Shown here: positions 30,128-39,425 of the stretch, one piece after another
Numbering within the stretch: the stretch's first letter is position 1
Layout of the letters: each line of letters opens with the position of its first letter
NCBI RefSeq assembly: GCF_030689305.1
Contig: NZ_JAUYVM010000001.1
Span: 372,001 to 436,000 of the forward strand
DNA: 64,000 nt
From: Vibrio penaeicida
Lineage (GTDB): Bacteria > Pseudomonadota > Gammaproteobacteria > Enterobacterales > Vibrionaceae
Direction of reading: 5' to 3'
Notes under the pieces: model-generated
Told to the model about the DNA's origin: nothing
Seen by the model: the letters and a program-made list of their open reading frames with translations, nothing else
Databases searched by the model: none
Made by a program: the position numbers and the translations under genes

Positions 30128-31594
30128 ATGAAACGAGAACAATGGGGATCCCGTGCGGGCTTTATTCTTGCCGCAGTAGGATCAGCAATCGGGTTAGGGA
30201 ACATTTGGCGTTTCCCTTACATGGCCTACGAGAACGGTGGCGGCGCATTTTTTATTCCATACCTTTTTGCCATGATCACCGCTGGTATCCCATTCATGAT
30301 CCTAGAGTTCAGTATGGGACAGAAATATCGTGGTTCTGCACCGAAAACACTCGCAAAAATACATTCAAAATTTGAATGGCTTGGTTGGTTCCAAGTTGGT
30401 GTAGCTGCAGTTATTGCTGTGTACTACGTTGCCGTTATTGGATGGGCGATTTCTTATTTCGGAATGTCGTTTACTCAGGAGTGGGGAGAAGATACTAATG
30501 CATTCTTCTTCAGCGAATACTTGCAACTCGGCGACAACTCCCCGACGAATCTAGGCAGTATCCAATGGAAAATTGCCATTGCAATGCTTATTGCTTGGGG
30601 AATCACCTACGCCGCAATCGTTGGAGGCGTAAAAGCCGGTATCGAACGTGCTTCTAAGATTATGATGCCTGTTTTATTCATTATGGTTATCGCACTTATT
30701 GGTCGTATGGTCTTTCTACCAGGTGCCCTAGATGGTGTGAACTATATGTTTGAACCTGATTTCAGTAAGATCTGGGACGTAAAAGTTTGGGCCGCTGCGT
30801 ATGGTCAGATCTTTTTCACCTTGAGTATTGGTTTTGCCATTATGCTCGCTTATTCAAGCTACTTGCCTGAAAAATCAGACATAACAAACAACGCATTCAT
30901 GACCGTTTTGATTAACTGCGGATTCTCTATCCTTGCAGGTATCATGATATTTTCTGTGTTGGGTTATATGGCTCAGGAACAAGGTAAGCCACTTACTGAA
31001 GTTGTTTCAGCAGGTGTTGGCTTGGCTTTCGTAACACTTCCAGCTGCCATTAACTTACTTCCGGCACCTTACATTCTTGGTCCGCTGTTCTTCTTTGCTC
31101 TTGTTGTTGCTGGTTTGAGTTCTCACATTTCTATAATGGAAGCCGTAACATCTGCCATTATGGACAAACTAAAGTGGAGCCGTAAGAAAGCGGCAAATAT
31201 TGTCATCGGTGTAGGCCTTGTTGTTTCAATGGCATTTGCAACCAATGGTGGTTTGTTGCTACTTGACTTGGTTGACCATTTCGCGAACAACGTTGGTATT
31301 ATGCTGGGTGGCTTCATTGAAATCTTGCTAATGGCTTGGCTGTTGAATAAAGTTGGTGATGTACGTGAATACGTGAATTCCACATCGGATTTCTCTATCG
31401 GCCAATGGTTCGACATATGCCTACGCTTCATTACTCCAGTGATTTTAGCGATTATTTTGGTGACTAAACTGAACGCGCTATTCACAGAAGGCTATGGCGG
31501 CTACGACCTAACGCTAGGTTGGGCACTCATTGCTGCATTATTTGTATTCGGTCTAATTATTAACGCTACTAGCAGTAAGGAGAGCAACGCATGA
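30128..31594 (+). CDS. NSS-family sodium-dependent amino-acid transporter
   Basis: This 488-residue inner-membrane protein has about 11-12 membrane helices and the neurotransmitter:sodium symporter signature at its N-terminus: WGSRAGFILAAVGSAIGLGN with IWRFPYMAYENGGGAFF. This region forms the sodium and substrate sites. It is followed immediately by a MetS-like small subunit. Characterised two-gene members of this subgroup import methionine or alanine, so a small neutral amino acid is the likely substrate (inference). Start ATG 30128 follows TTAGGAG at good spacing. Confidence 0.92.
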   Translation: MKREQWGSRAGFILAAVGSAIGLGNIWRFPYMAYENGGGAFFIPYLFAMITAGIPFMILEFSMGQKYRGSAPKTLAKIHSKFEWLGWFQVGVAAVIAVYYVAVIGWAISYFGMSFTQEWGEDTNAFFFSEYLQLGDNSPTNLGSIQWKIAIAMLIAWGITYAAIVGGVKAGIERASKIMMPVLFIMVIALIGRMVFLPGALDGVNYMFEPDFSKIWDVKVWAAAYGQIFFTLSIGFAIMLAYSSYLPEKSDITNNAFMTVLINCGFSILAGIMIFSVLGYMAQEQGKPLTEVVSAGVGLAFVTLPAAINLLPAPYILGPLFFFALVVAGLSSHISIMEAVTSAIMDKLKWSRKKAANIVIGVGLVVSMAFATNGGLLLLDLVDHFANNVGIMLGGFIEILLMAWLLNKVGDVREYVNSTSDFSIGQWFDICLRFITPVILAIILVTKLNALFTEGYGGYDLTLGWALIAALFVFGLIINATSSKESNA

Positions 31595-31689
31595 CAACAA
31601 GTGCAATCATCATGATGGTTTTAGGCTTAGGCATTACTTGGGGTGGCGCGGCCATCTGCATTAAACGTGCAATGAATAAGCAAGATTAA
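31591..31689 (+). CDS. MetS-like small subunit of the NSS transporter
   Basis: This 32-residue single-helix membrane protein (MTTSAIIMMVLGLGITWGGA then AICIKRAMNKQD) belongs to the methionine/alanine-import NSS small-subunit family. Its ATG overlaps the stop of the transporter gene (ATGA), so the two are translationally coupled. The conserved TWGG and the polar tail support the call. It is required for activity in characterised MetPS pairs. Confidence 0.9.
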   Translation: MTTSAIIMMVLGLGITWGGAAICIKRAMNKQD

Positions 31690-31710
31690 AATCTCTACTC
31701 TATTTACGTT

Positions 31711-31737
31711 AAATGCCGGCTAAGATAGCCGGCATTT
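31711..31737. terminator. Terminator after the NSS transporter operon
   Basis: Perfect stem AAATGCCGGC / GCCGGCATTT with loop TAAGATA, between convergent genes. Confidence 0.8.
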
Positions 31738-31754
31738 CCTATTCTTCAATCTGC

Positions 31755-32207
31755 TCAAAACGCATAACGAATGCCTAACGAAGCATCTAAACCGAGATTC
31801 AATCCTTTATGCACATTTAACCCTGGCGCTACCTGAACATAAGCGTCCCAGCCATTAGCAAAATCCCAATCTAACCCCAAAGGCAGTCTTGGACCAAAGC
31901 TTTCTTCCCACCCAATCCAGCCACCTGCACCAAAATACCAAGTGAATGGAACATCAGAGGATTCAAAGCGTCCTTTCTTCAGTAGATAGTCGGCAGACAC
32001 GCCATGATTGCCAATAGCAAAATTATAGGTGTCTTGATATTGAGCAACCGCACTCAGCCCTTGATCGATTGCCATACCAAACTTCCAATCCCCACTTGGT
32101 GACGATTCAGCCATTGCAGTTTGAGATATTCCCATTGTTAGCGCGAATACGCTTAGAGATAGTGATCTTAACGACAAAGTATTTAGCGATAACGTAAGTC
32201 GATTCAT
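31755..32207 (-). CDS. Small exported protein, probably outer-membrane beta-barrel-like, unknown function
   Basis: Starting at ATG 32207 (GAGG at seven bases upstream), this is a 150-residue protein with an N-terminal signal peptide ending near TAMAES. A preceding TTG in the same frame is less likely. The mature part alternates aromatic and glycine-rich strands (FTWYFGAGGWIGWEE; NLGLDASLGIRYAF). It ends in Phe, as outer-membrane barrel proteins do. No enzyme motif is visible. I do not recognise a named family. Confidence 0.6.
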   Translation of the reverse strand: MNRLTLSLNTLSLRSLSLSVFALTMGISQTAMAESSPSGDWKFGMAIDQGLSAVAQYQDTYNFAIGNHGVSADYLLKKGRFESSDVPFTWYFGAGGWIGWEESFGPRLPLGLDWDFANGWDAYVQVAPGLNVHKGLNLGLDASLGIRYAF

Positions 32208-32383
32208 TTTCAACCCTCACATATTTTCATTGCGCGGATTGTGCGTAAATCTCTCGAAAGGGTAAATAGGAAAGAGGTAAGGTTTCTGTAAAAACATTAA
32301 ACACTAGAGCTCATGAACGCGACGGTGTCCAAGCGCACAAACTATTGCTGTTGAGATATCAACTTTATCGGCTTGGAAAACAA

Positions 32384-32408
32384 AAAAGACCAGCATTGCT
32401 GATCTTTT
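32384..32408 (-). terminator. Terminator after hutZ
   Basis: Stem AAAAGACCAGC / GCTGATCTTTT with one mismatch and loop ATT; T-run on the minus strand; about 50 bases past the hutZ stop. Confidence 0.7.
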
Positions 32409-32456
32409 CCTCTGGTCTCTTCGCTTGACGCAAAGTTAGGTCCTACTGAGCATATC

Positions 32457-32990
32457 TTAATCTTGTTCGGCTTTTTTGTGACCTTCTTGAAGATGCACAA
32501 CATCAACTAAATCATCACCAGATACTTGGAACGCTTGACCAAAACCTTTAACAAATAACCCTTGTATTGGCGTTAGTTTAAAGAGTTTAAAATCTTGAAG
32601 CTGGCTAAGACCATCAATGATATCGCCAAATCGACCTCTCATCTGATCGACAACTTCTCCCCAAAGTGCTTCTTCTCTATCAACGACGGATGCCGTAGCG
32701 TCAAATGTTAAGCGCTTGCGTGCGAATAATTGCTTAGATGAATCTTCATCTTCAATCATCATGATCGAAACTTGAGGGTTTTGACCTAGGTTTCTAGCGT
32801 GACGAGCAATCTCAGAAATCAAAACGAAATATCCGTTCTCATTCTGAACAAAAGGAGCATAACTAACATTTGGTCGGTTTTCGCCATCTACCGTAGCCAG
32901 TTGAAGTGTTTTTCGCTCTGCACGAAATTCTTTAATTTCTGGTCCCAAACGCGTTTGAAGACGCTCTTGCTTAACAACTTGATCCATCAT
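32457..32990 (-). CDS. hutZ: Haem utilisation protein HutZ
   Basis: This 177-residue protein of the split-barrel flavin/FMN-binding fold matches Vibrio HutZ, a haem-degrading or haem-storage protein needed to use haem iron. The start ATG at 32990 follows AGGAGAG at five bases. Recognisable stretches are RKTLQLATVDGENRPNVSYA, RARKRL-like ARKRLTFDATASV, and the His-containing C-terminus VVHLQEGHKK. It is the last gene of hutW-hutX-hutZ. Expression is probably iron-regulated by Fur via the promoter before hutW. Confidence 0.93.
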   Translation of the reverse strand: MMDQVVKQERLQTRLGPEIKEFRAERKTLQLATVDGENRPNVSYAPFVQNENGYFVLISEIARHARNLGQNPQVSIMMIEDEDSSKQLFARKRLTFDATASVVDREEALWGEVVDQMRGRFGDIIDGLSQLQDFKLFKLTPIQGLFVKGFGQAFQVSGDDLVDVVHLQEGHKKAEQD

Positions 32991-33086
32991 TTTCTCTCCT
33001 ACCACTTATTCTCAATCTAGCACGCTACTTTAAGTTTATTAATTTATGGAACCCCATTTATGTGGCGTAGCGTGTGACTATGTAAT

Positions 33087-33593
33087 TTAGACGTACTGCT
33101 TTTTAAGCGCGTTAAATTTCTCTACCTGATCCGGAAGCAACTTCCGGCTTTCGTCTCGCCCTAGGTAAATTTTAAAGATGCTGTCACCTTGCTCTGTAAA
33201 AAATCCAAAGTAATGACTTTCTTTACCCCTAAACGGTTTACTAACAAGCGCAACGCTTTTCACAAGGTCTAGTTTTAAATGACCATGCATTTCGCCTTTA
33301 TCTCCCATAAGGTTGTAGTAGCCTCGTGCTACTTTTCCTTTCGGGAAAGGGGCTTTCACTTCAAATATTGATCCCATTGAGTGAACGATGGTGGTTACAG
33401 GTCCCCACCCTACAAGCCCTTCTAGAAGTTCCTGTGCGAACTCACCATCAATCATTGTCACCATACCTTCAGGCAACGAGCGAACAACATCATGTTCAGA
33501 AACGTCAAGCTGCTCCGCAACTGAAACAGGTAACAATGTTGGGTCTTGCTCTAAAATCTGTGCGACTTTCTGCTTTAGTTCATTTTTTTCCAT
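33087..33593 (-). CDS. hutX: Haem utilisation cytosolic carrier HutX
   Basis: This 168-residue protein, taking the ATG at 33593 (MEKNELKQKV) as start, could also begin up to four residues earlier. It contains HSMGSIFEVKAPFPKGKVAR and GYYNLMGDKGEMHGHLKLD, characteristic of HutX/HuvX, which binds haem and hands it to HutZ. The position between hutW and hutZ is diagnostic. No signal peptide, so cytoplasmic. Confidence 0.93.
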   Translation of the reverse strand: MEKNELKQKVAQILEQDPTLLPVSVAEQLDVSEHDVVRSLPEGMVTMIDGEFAQELLEGLVGWGPVTTIVHSMGSIFEVKAPFPKGKVARGYYNLMGDKGEMHGHLKLDLVKSVALVSKPFRGKESHYFGFFTEQGDSIFKIYLGRDESRKLLPDQVEKFNALKKQYV

Positions 33594-33612
33594 AATCATT
33601 TCCAATATTGAG

Positions 33613-34977
33613 CTAAGCCACGCAGGCTTCTCTTTCGTAGTATTGCAATGCCTGAATCACTCCCTGAGCCAATGTAACCGACCAAAATGAGCCAACAACT
33701 GTCAACGTAAGGTAGTCTCCTTCAAGATTGACCAAGCCTTTTTCCTGCCAGTTTTCAAACAATGGTCTTAGCCATGAAAACACTCCAGAATATCCGGCAC
33801 TTTCAAGACCACTTGCGCGTAGGACTCCAGAATCAAAGCCAGCTTTTACCTCGTCGTGCAAGTCGGCGTGCAAAGATCGGGGCATCATCATAGCGGCTGT
33901 CGGTAAGCCCGATTTCACTCGCTCATTATATTGATCGAGCGTACGTACATTCATCAATGAATACCCCGACAAATGTCCTCCCGCTCCACATCCAACAGGT
34001 AAAACCTCAGCAGATGTTTTTGCGATACTGTTATACAGACTACGTTCGCGGTTATCTCGAGCCCAATGGTTAACACTCAGTCGCTTGATGTGGTGCTTCG
34101 ACATAAAATCCACACCCTGTGCGAACAATGCTGCCTTTTCGGGAGTTGATGCCGGCGGAGGCATTTTCCCTTTTTCAACTAAATTGATCATCGGAGCAGA
34201 GCCTCCAACCATCAATTGGTACAAATCAATGCCATGCGCACCTGTATCTATGTAATCCTTTAAATCCTGCTCAAAAACATCACTATTCTGATGAGGCAAG
34301 CCATAGAGTAAATCGATAACAATGGGTGCAGCTTCTTGACGGCTCAGCTCAGATAAACGATTAAGCACTACTTCTCTATCATCTAAGCGTTTCGCTGTCC
34401 GGCGAACAAGCGTATTAAAACTCTGTACACCAAAAGAAAAGCGGTTAAACCCACCTTCCAAAGCATTATCAAACATTTCATCGCTGAAACGATTTATACG
34501 ACCTTCAAGTGTAATTTCACAATCCGTGGTCAGTGGAAACAAGGTTCGAATCTTGGTTCCGAGAATCCTAATTTGCTCAGGTGATAGATCTGTTGGTGTT
34601 CCGCCACCTATATACACAGCATGAAACACGTTGGACTGAGTCCAAGGTTGTTTCGCTTTATGTTCCAATTCTACTAACAATGCAGCGAAGTATTCATCGA
34701 CTAGTTTCCGGCTTGCAGCATTCTGAAAGAAATTGCAAAACGTACAACGCACTCGGCAGAAAGGAACATGAACATAAAGGCATCTTTTTTTGCCAGCTAC
34801 ACCTTGTGCATCTGACAACACTTTTTTTAGCTGCTCGGATAGTTGCTCTTGAGAAAGTGGAGGCTGTGCGTGAGCTCCAGCGTGTGCTGAATGCTTTTTC
34901 TCGAAGGCAAATCTCAACGGATCTGGGGTAGATGCACCCAATACAGATTCGTCTAGCATTTGAAGGTTTATAGTCAT
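33613..34977 (-). CDS. hutW: Radical SAM haem-utilisation protein HutW
   Basis: This 454-residue radical SAM enzyme resembles HemN-like proteins and E. coli ChuW, which opens the haem ring anaerobically. The iron-sulfur motif reads HVPFCRVRCTFCNFF (CxxxCxxC). YIGGGTPTDLSPEQI and SFGVQSFN follow as in HemN relatives. It is first in the hutWXZ operon and divergent from hutB across a 195-bp region with Fur-like sites. It probably functions in haem degradation without oxygen (inference from ChuW). Confidence 0.92.
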   Translation of the reverse strand: MTINLQMLDESVLGASTPDPLRFAFEKKHSAHAGAHAQPPLSQEQLSEQLKKVLSDAQGVAGKKRCLYVHVPFCRVRCTFCNFFQNAASRKLVDEYFAALLVELEHKAKQPWTQSNVFHAVYIGGGTPTDLSPEQIRILGTKIRTLFPLTTDCEITLEGRINRFSDEMFDNALEGGFNRFSFGVQSFNTLVRRTAKRLDDREVVLNRLSELSRQEAAPIVIDLLYGLPHQNSDVFEQDLKDYIDTGAHGIDLYQLMVGGSAPMINLVEKGKMPPPASTPEKAALFAQGVDFMSKHHIKRLSVNHWARDNRERSLYNSIAKTSAEVLPVGCGAGGHLSGYSLMNVRTLDQYNERVKSGLPTAAMMMPRSLHADLHDEVKAGFDSGVLRASGLESAGYSGVFSWLRPLFENWQEKGLVNLEGDYLTLTVVGSFWSVTLAQGVIQALQYYEREACVA

Positions 34978-35042
34978 TTTTACTTACACGAATTGTGCCT
35001 CAAAAGGCTTAGATAACTAAGCTCGCAATATAGTAAGTTTCC

Positions 35043-35074
35043 GATTATGATAATGCAATTGATAATTAGTGTCA
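35043..35074. promoter_or_regulatory. Fur-box-like sites between hutW and hutB
   Basis: TGATAATTAGTGTCA (35060-35074) matches 12 of 14 positions of the 7-1-7 Fur consensus TGATAATnATTATCA. An overlapping GATTATGATAAT at 35043-35054 adds a partial second site. The region serves both divergent hut promoters. Confidence 0.65.
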
Positions 35075-35172
35075 TTCGTATCAGTATGTCACAGTAGTGT
35101 ATTTATTTCTAAAAACGACAATATGCAACAGTACAAACTGAAACCTTAACCAAAAAAAGAATTTTTCACATT

Positions 35173-36039
35173 ATGGACAAGACTCACTCATTCTTAAAAA
35201 CTCTGACGATTGCACTGGCTTCTTTGCTAGCAAGTACATCTCTTATCGCCCAAGAGCGTCTTATCAGTGCGGGCTCAGCGGTAACTGAATTGGTTGATGC
35301 ACTTGGTGCATCTTCCCAGCTTGTTGCCGTCGATGTCACAAGCGCACAACCAGAGGGAAAGCGCTTGCCGGTGATTGGTTATCATCGTCAATTGTCTGCA
35401 GAGGGTCTCTTAGCGTTGTCGCCAAACATGCTTATCGGCTCCGAAGAAATGGGACCAGAAACCACACTGACATTATTAAAGAATGCTGGCGTAAAAGTTG
35501 AAGTCGTCAATACATCCCCTACTGTTGATGGTCTGTTAGAGCGAATTGATGAAGTGGCATCGATTACTCATACAAACGAAAAAGCAGGTGCATTAAAACA
35601 AACCGTGCAAGAAAAGATCGAGTCCATTCAAAATAACCACCCAGCCAAAGCCGAACAAAAACGTGTACTCTTCCTTCTAATTCATGAAGGTCGCCCTGCC
35701 AATGTTGCAGGTAGCGAAACGACCCCAGATGCGTTAATTACATTGGCTGGTGCACTTAACCCAGTCGCTCAGTCTGTAAAGTCTTATAAACCTCTTTCAA
35801 CTGAGTCTTTAGTAGAAATGCAACCAGATGTCATTCTCGTCAGTGGACGCAGTTGGGAAAAACTGGGCGGTGCTGATGCAATATTGAAATCAATGCCTTT
35901 ATTAGCCGCCACACCAGCAGGTAAAAACAAAGCTTTCGTTACGATTGATGGACAAGCTTTAGTTGGCGGTTTGGGGCTTAAGACACTTGAAGAAGCTCAA
36001 CGCGTAAATAAGATTTTATACGCACCTGAAAAGAACTAA
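35173..36039 (+). CDS. hutB: Periplasmic haemin-binding protein HutB
   Basis: This 288-residue periplasmic binding protein of the haem ABC importer has a signal peptide (LTIALASLLASTSLIA) and the type III/TroA-like fold of iron-chelate carriers (SAGSAVTELVDALGASSQLV; LPVIGYHRQLSAEGLLALSP). It delivers haemin to HutCD. First gene of a three-gene operon. In vibrios this gene usually follows tonB1-exbB1-exbD1, but those genes are not here. Confidence 0.94.
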   Translation: MDKTHSFLKTLTIALASLLASTSLIAQERLISAGSAVTELVDALGASSQLVAVDVTSAQPEGKRLPVIGYHRQLSAEGLLALSPNMLIGSEEMGPETTLTLLKNAGVKVEVVNTSPTVDGLLERIDEVASITHTNEKAGALKQTVQEKIESIQNNHPAKAEQKRVLFLLIHEGRPANVAGSETTPDALITLAGALNPVAQSVKSYKPLSTESLVEMQPDVILVSGRSWEKLGGADAILKSMPLLAATPAGKNKAFVTIDGQALVGGLGLKTLEEAQRVNKILYAPEKN

Positions 36040-36041
36040 TC

Positions 36042-37076
36042 ATGCTCAGACGAATTCCAATTTCAGCATTGTTGTTGCTGTTTTCTGCGTTATTGGTGTT
36101 TATTTCAGCAAGCTCTATTGCGGTTGGTCCAATGAACATCTCCATATTGGATAGCTTCAAAAGCTTACTCCCTTCACTTTTTGAATTGCCGAGCCATATT
36201 CAGGTAGTCATCACAGAAATACGTTTGCCTCGTACACTCATGTGTTTGATTATTGGTGCTATATTGGCGCTTTGTGGTGCCGTAATGCAGGGATTATTTC
36301 GCAACCCACTTGCCGAACCTGGAATTATTGGTGTGTCGGCGGGCGCAATGCTTGGGGCAGCCCTTGCGATGGTATTACTTGCAAGTTGGCTAGAAAATGC
36401 ATCTGCCATAGCGAGCCTTTTTGCAGTTCCAGTGTTTGCTTTTATTGGTGGCGTAATTACAACTATGATCGTGTACCGATTGGGTACGAGTAAGTTCGGT
36501 ACATCAGTCACGATAATGCTATTAGCGGGCATTGCCATCAGTGCGCTAAGCGGTGCTGGAATTGGTTATCTGAACTTCGCTGCCGACGATCAAGCACTCC
36601 GCGACCTCTCTTTGTGGTCTATGGGCTCTCTCGCAGGTGCAACTTGGTCTGGAATAGGTCTAAGTGCTGCAACTCTTGCGTTACTCTATTTTGCCTTTCG
36701 ACGTGAAGCTATGCCCTTAAACGCTATGTTGCTAGGAGAATCTGAAGCCGCGCACATGGGCGTAAACGTTCAGTCTTTTAAAAGACGACTCATTATTATG
36801 TCAGCAATGGGCGTTGGCGTAGCAGTAAGCTTAACAGGTATCATAGGCTTCATTGGCTTGGTCGTTCCACACTTAATTAGAATGTTGGTAGGCCCCGATC
36901 ATCGAAGCTTACTCCCGCTATCTGCTTTGTTTGGTGCGCTGCTGTTAACCGTGTCGGACATGATAGCTCGCGTGGCAGTAACTCCAGCTGAATTGCCTGT
37001 GGGTATTGTTACCGCTCTCATTGGCACACCTTTTTTCCTGTTCATTTTGGTTCAGCAAAGAGGGAAAATAATATGA
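36042..37076 (+). CDS. hutC: Haemin ABC transporter permease HutC
   Basis: This 344-residue FecCD-family permease has about ten membrane helices. Typical motifs are RLPRTLMCLIIGAILALCGA, NPLAEPGIIGVSAGAMLGA, the cytoplasmic coupling loop GESEAAHMGVN, and GLVVPHLIRMLVGPDHR. It starts two bases after hutB and overlaps hutD (ATGA), so the three are co-translated. Confidence 0.95.
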   Translation: MLRRIPISALLLLFSALLVFISASSIAVGPMNISILDSFKSLLPSLFELPSHIQVVITEIRLPRTLMCLIIGAILALCGAVMQGLFRNPLAEPGIIGVSAGAMLGAALAMVLLASWLENASAIASLFAVPVFAFIGGVITTMIVYRLGTSKFGTSVTIMLLAGIAISALSGAGIGYLNFAADDQALRDLSLWSMGSLAGATWSGIGLSAATLALLYFAFRREAMPLNAMLLGESEAAHMGVNVQSFKRRLIIMSAMGVGVAVSLTGIIGFIGLVVPHLIRMLVGPDHRSLLPLSALFGALLLTVSDMIARVAVTPAELPVGIVTALIGTPFFLFILVQQRGKII

Positions 37077-37855
37077 TGCCTCAGAATTCTCGAGTGTTGT
37101 CTGCACAGAATCTCGATTTAAGTTTTGGTAATCGAAAGATCATTGATAACCTTTCCATCGATGTTTTTTCAGGACAAGTAACAGCACTATTAGGTTCAAA
37201 TGGTGCTGGAAAAAGTAGCCTTCTTAAATTGCTCAATGGTGAAATACCTTCTCACTCAGACATCCGATATTTAGGAAAATCACGCTCGAATTGGAATAAA
37301 AGTGAACTTGCGAGACACGTTGGTATGCTGCCTCAACACAGTACTTTGAGTTTCCCTTTTCTAGCAAAAGAAGTGGTAGAGCTTGGCGCTATGCCGCTTA
37401 AGATTTCCCACTCTGATATTCAAACGCGCGCGACTGAAATGATGAAAAAAGTCGATGTGTTGAATTTGGCAGATAGGCTCTACCCTTCACTCTCCGGAGG
37501 CGAAAAACAACGCGTCCACCTCGCACGAGTTCTTCTACAGCTCTCAAGCAGCGAAAATAAGATTCTTATGCTAGACGAGCCAACTTCGGCTCTCGATCTT
37601 GCTCATCAACACAGTACGTTGAATCTTGCCAATAAGCTTGCAGCAGAAGGAGCAGCGGTCATTGTTGTTCTACATGATCTCAATTTGGCAGCTCAGTATG
37701 CAGATAGATTAGTCTTCTTAAACGAAGGTAAAATAGTGGAAGATGGCGAACCTTGGTCAGCTTTAAAACCAAAGCTCATTGAAGAGGTTTATGGCTTTTC
37801 TACACTGATAGACAAACACCCTAAAAGTGACTTTCCAGTGGTGTACCCTGCTTAA
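37073..37855 (+). CDS. hutD: Haemin ABC transporter ATP-binding protein HutD
   Basis: This 260-residue ABC ATPase has Walker A LLGSNGAGKSSLLKLL, Q-loop MLPQHS, signature LSGGEKQRVHLARVL, Walker B ILMLDEPTSALD and H-loop VVLHDLN. It powers import of haemin with HutB and HutC. Its ATG overlaps the hutC stop. The operon ends at a bidirectional terminator facing ptsG. Confidence 0.95.
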   Translation: MMPQNSRVLSAQNLDLSFGNRKIIDNLSIDVFSGQVTALLGSNGAGKSSLLKLLNGEIPSHSDIRYLGKSRSNWNKSELARHVGMLPQHSTLSFPFLAKEVVELGAMPLKISHSDIQTRATEMMKKVDVLNLADRLYPSLSGGEKQRVHLARVLLQLSSSENKILMLDEPTSALDLAHQHSTLNLANKLAAEGAAVIVVLHDLNLAAQYADRLVFLNEGKIVEDGEPWSALKPKLIEEVYGFSTLIDKHPKSDFPVVYPA

Positions 37856-37875
37856 TACCGCCATTAAAAAAACAA

Positions 37876-37904
37876 AAAGCCAGCCTCGTAATAAGGCTGG
37901 CTTT
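37876..37904. terminator. Bidirectional terminator between hutD and ptsG
   Basis: Perfect stem AAAGCCAGCC / GGCTGGCTTT with a 9-base loop, between convergent genes. Confidence 0.85.
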
Positions 37905-37925
37905 GTTGGATAAAGCAAACGCAAA

Positions 37926-39425
37926 TTAAGCGTTATTGCGAATCCACTCATCCATGTCTGTTTTTAGATTGTCTGAACGAGTACCAAAGATAGCTTGCAC
38001 ACCACCAGAGACAACAACGACACCTGCCGCTCCCAGTTTTTTAAGCTGATCTTGATTAACTTGCTCCGTATCTGCTACTGATACACGCAATCGAGTGATA
38101 CATGCATCTAAGCCTGTAATGTTCGCTTTACCACCAAATGCTGAGACTAAATCGCCCGCTAGCTCTGTTCCAGTCGATACAACCACTTCTTCTTCAGATT
38201 CGCTTTCACGACCTGGCGTTTTTAAATCCATCGCTACAATGACGGTACGGAAAACAAAGTAGTATATTGCGGCATAACCCAAACCTACCGCAATCATTAG
38301 GAATTGCTTTTGCGCGTTTCCTGAAAGAACAATAAAATCGATCAAGCCATGTGAGAACGACGTACCGTGAACAAAGCCTAAGGTATTTGCAACAACGTAT
38401 GCAGAACCAGCTAACAACGCGTGAATACCATAAAGAACAGGTGCAACGAACAAGAACGAGAACTCGATTGGTTCAGTAATACCCGTTAGGAATGATGTCA
38501 GAGCAGCAGATGCCATGATCCCCATCACTTTTGCACGGTTTTCTGGTTTTGCACAATGAGCAATCGCTATCGCGGCTGCCGGCAAACCAAACATTTTGAA
38601 CATGTATCCACCAGCAAGCTGACCAAAACCATTACCTGCTTCGCGAGATGCTTCATCAGCAACTAGGTAACAAGTAAGAACGCCGTTTTGAGCTTCACCG
38701 GCCGCATTCACACATGAACCCGCTTCAAAGAAGAAAGGGACATTCCAAACGTGATGCAAACCAAATGGAATCAATGAACGTTCAATTACGCCATAAATAC
38801 CAAACGCAACTTGCGGGTTTTGATGAGCAGCCCAATCCGAGAAAGTTTGCATAACAACGGCAACAGGTGGCCACACAATAGAAAGAGCTAACGCCAACGC
38901 AATGGCTAGAAAGCCAGTAATGATTGGCACCGCGCGTTTGCCCGCAAAGAAGCCCAAGTATTCAGGCAGCTGAATTTTGAAGAACCGATTAAATGACCAA
39001 GCAGCAATACCACCTACCAAGATCCCACCTAGAACACCGGTCTCATACTGTTTGGTAATGAGTTCAATGCTTCTGTCATCTAACACCTGCCCAGCAGCTT
39101 GAGCTGCCGCTTGTGCGGACTCGACATCCATTTGAGCAAGGACGCTCATGGTCGCAGCCATAATGCCGTAACCAACGATTGACGCCAAACCAGAAACACC
39201 GTCATTGTTCGTGAAGCCAAGAGCCACACCGACGGCAAACAACAATGGCATCTGACCAAATACTGAACCACCCGCCTTTTCCATTAGATTAGAAACAACT
39301 TCTGGAATGAAACTAAGATCGGCAGCACCGACACCTAAGAGAATACCCGCGACCGGCAGCACAGAAACGGGAAGCATCAGCGCCTTACCTACTTTTTGTA
39401 GGTTAGCGAAAAGATTTTTAAACAT
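37926..39425 (-). CDS. ptsG: PTS glucose-specific transporter EIICB (PtsG)
   Basis: This 499-residue membrane protein imports and phosphorylates glucose, receiving phosphate from EIIA-Glc (Crr). The N-terminal IIC domain starts [20 protein letters not shown], almost as in E. coli PtsG. The IIB domain after about residue 410 has the phospho-accepting Cys in [12 protein letters not shown]. The protein is about 20 residues longer than the E. coli one, mainly through loop insertions ([16 protein letters not shown]). Mlc, whose gene is at 25253-26467, and CRP are the known controllers in relatives; a CRP-like site lies upstream. Confidence 0.95.
   Translation of the reverse strand: MFKNLFANLQKVGKALMLPVSVLPVAGILLGVGAADLSFIPEVVSNLMEKAGGSVFGQMPLLFAVGVALGFTNNDGVSGLASIVGYGIMAATMSVLAQMDVESAQAAAQAAGQVLDDRSIELITKQYETGVLGGILVGGIAAWSFNRFFKIQLPEYLGFFAGKRAVPIITGFLAIALALALSIVWPPVAVVMQTFSDWAAHQNPQVAFGIYGVIERSLIPFGLHHVWNVPFFFEAGSCVNAAGEAQNGVLTCYLVADEASREAGNGFGQLAGGYMFKMFGLPAAAIAIAHCAKPENRAKVMGIMASAALTSFLTGITEPIEFSFLFVAPVLYGIHALLAGSAYVVANTLGFVHGTSFSHGLIDFIVLSGNAQKQFLMIAVGLGYAAIYYFVFRTVIVAMDLKTPGRESESEEEVVVSTGTELAGDLVSAFGGKANITGLDACITRLRVSVADTEQVNQDQLKKLGAAGVVVVSGGVQAIFGTRSDNLKTDMDEWIRNNA

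Noticed and set aside
36200..36538. Minus-strand frame over hutC
   Set aside because: Antisense to membrane helices of an intact FecCD permease; no independent support.
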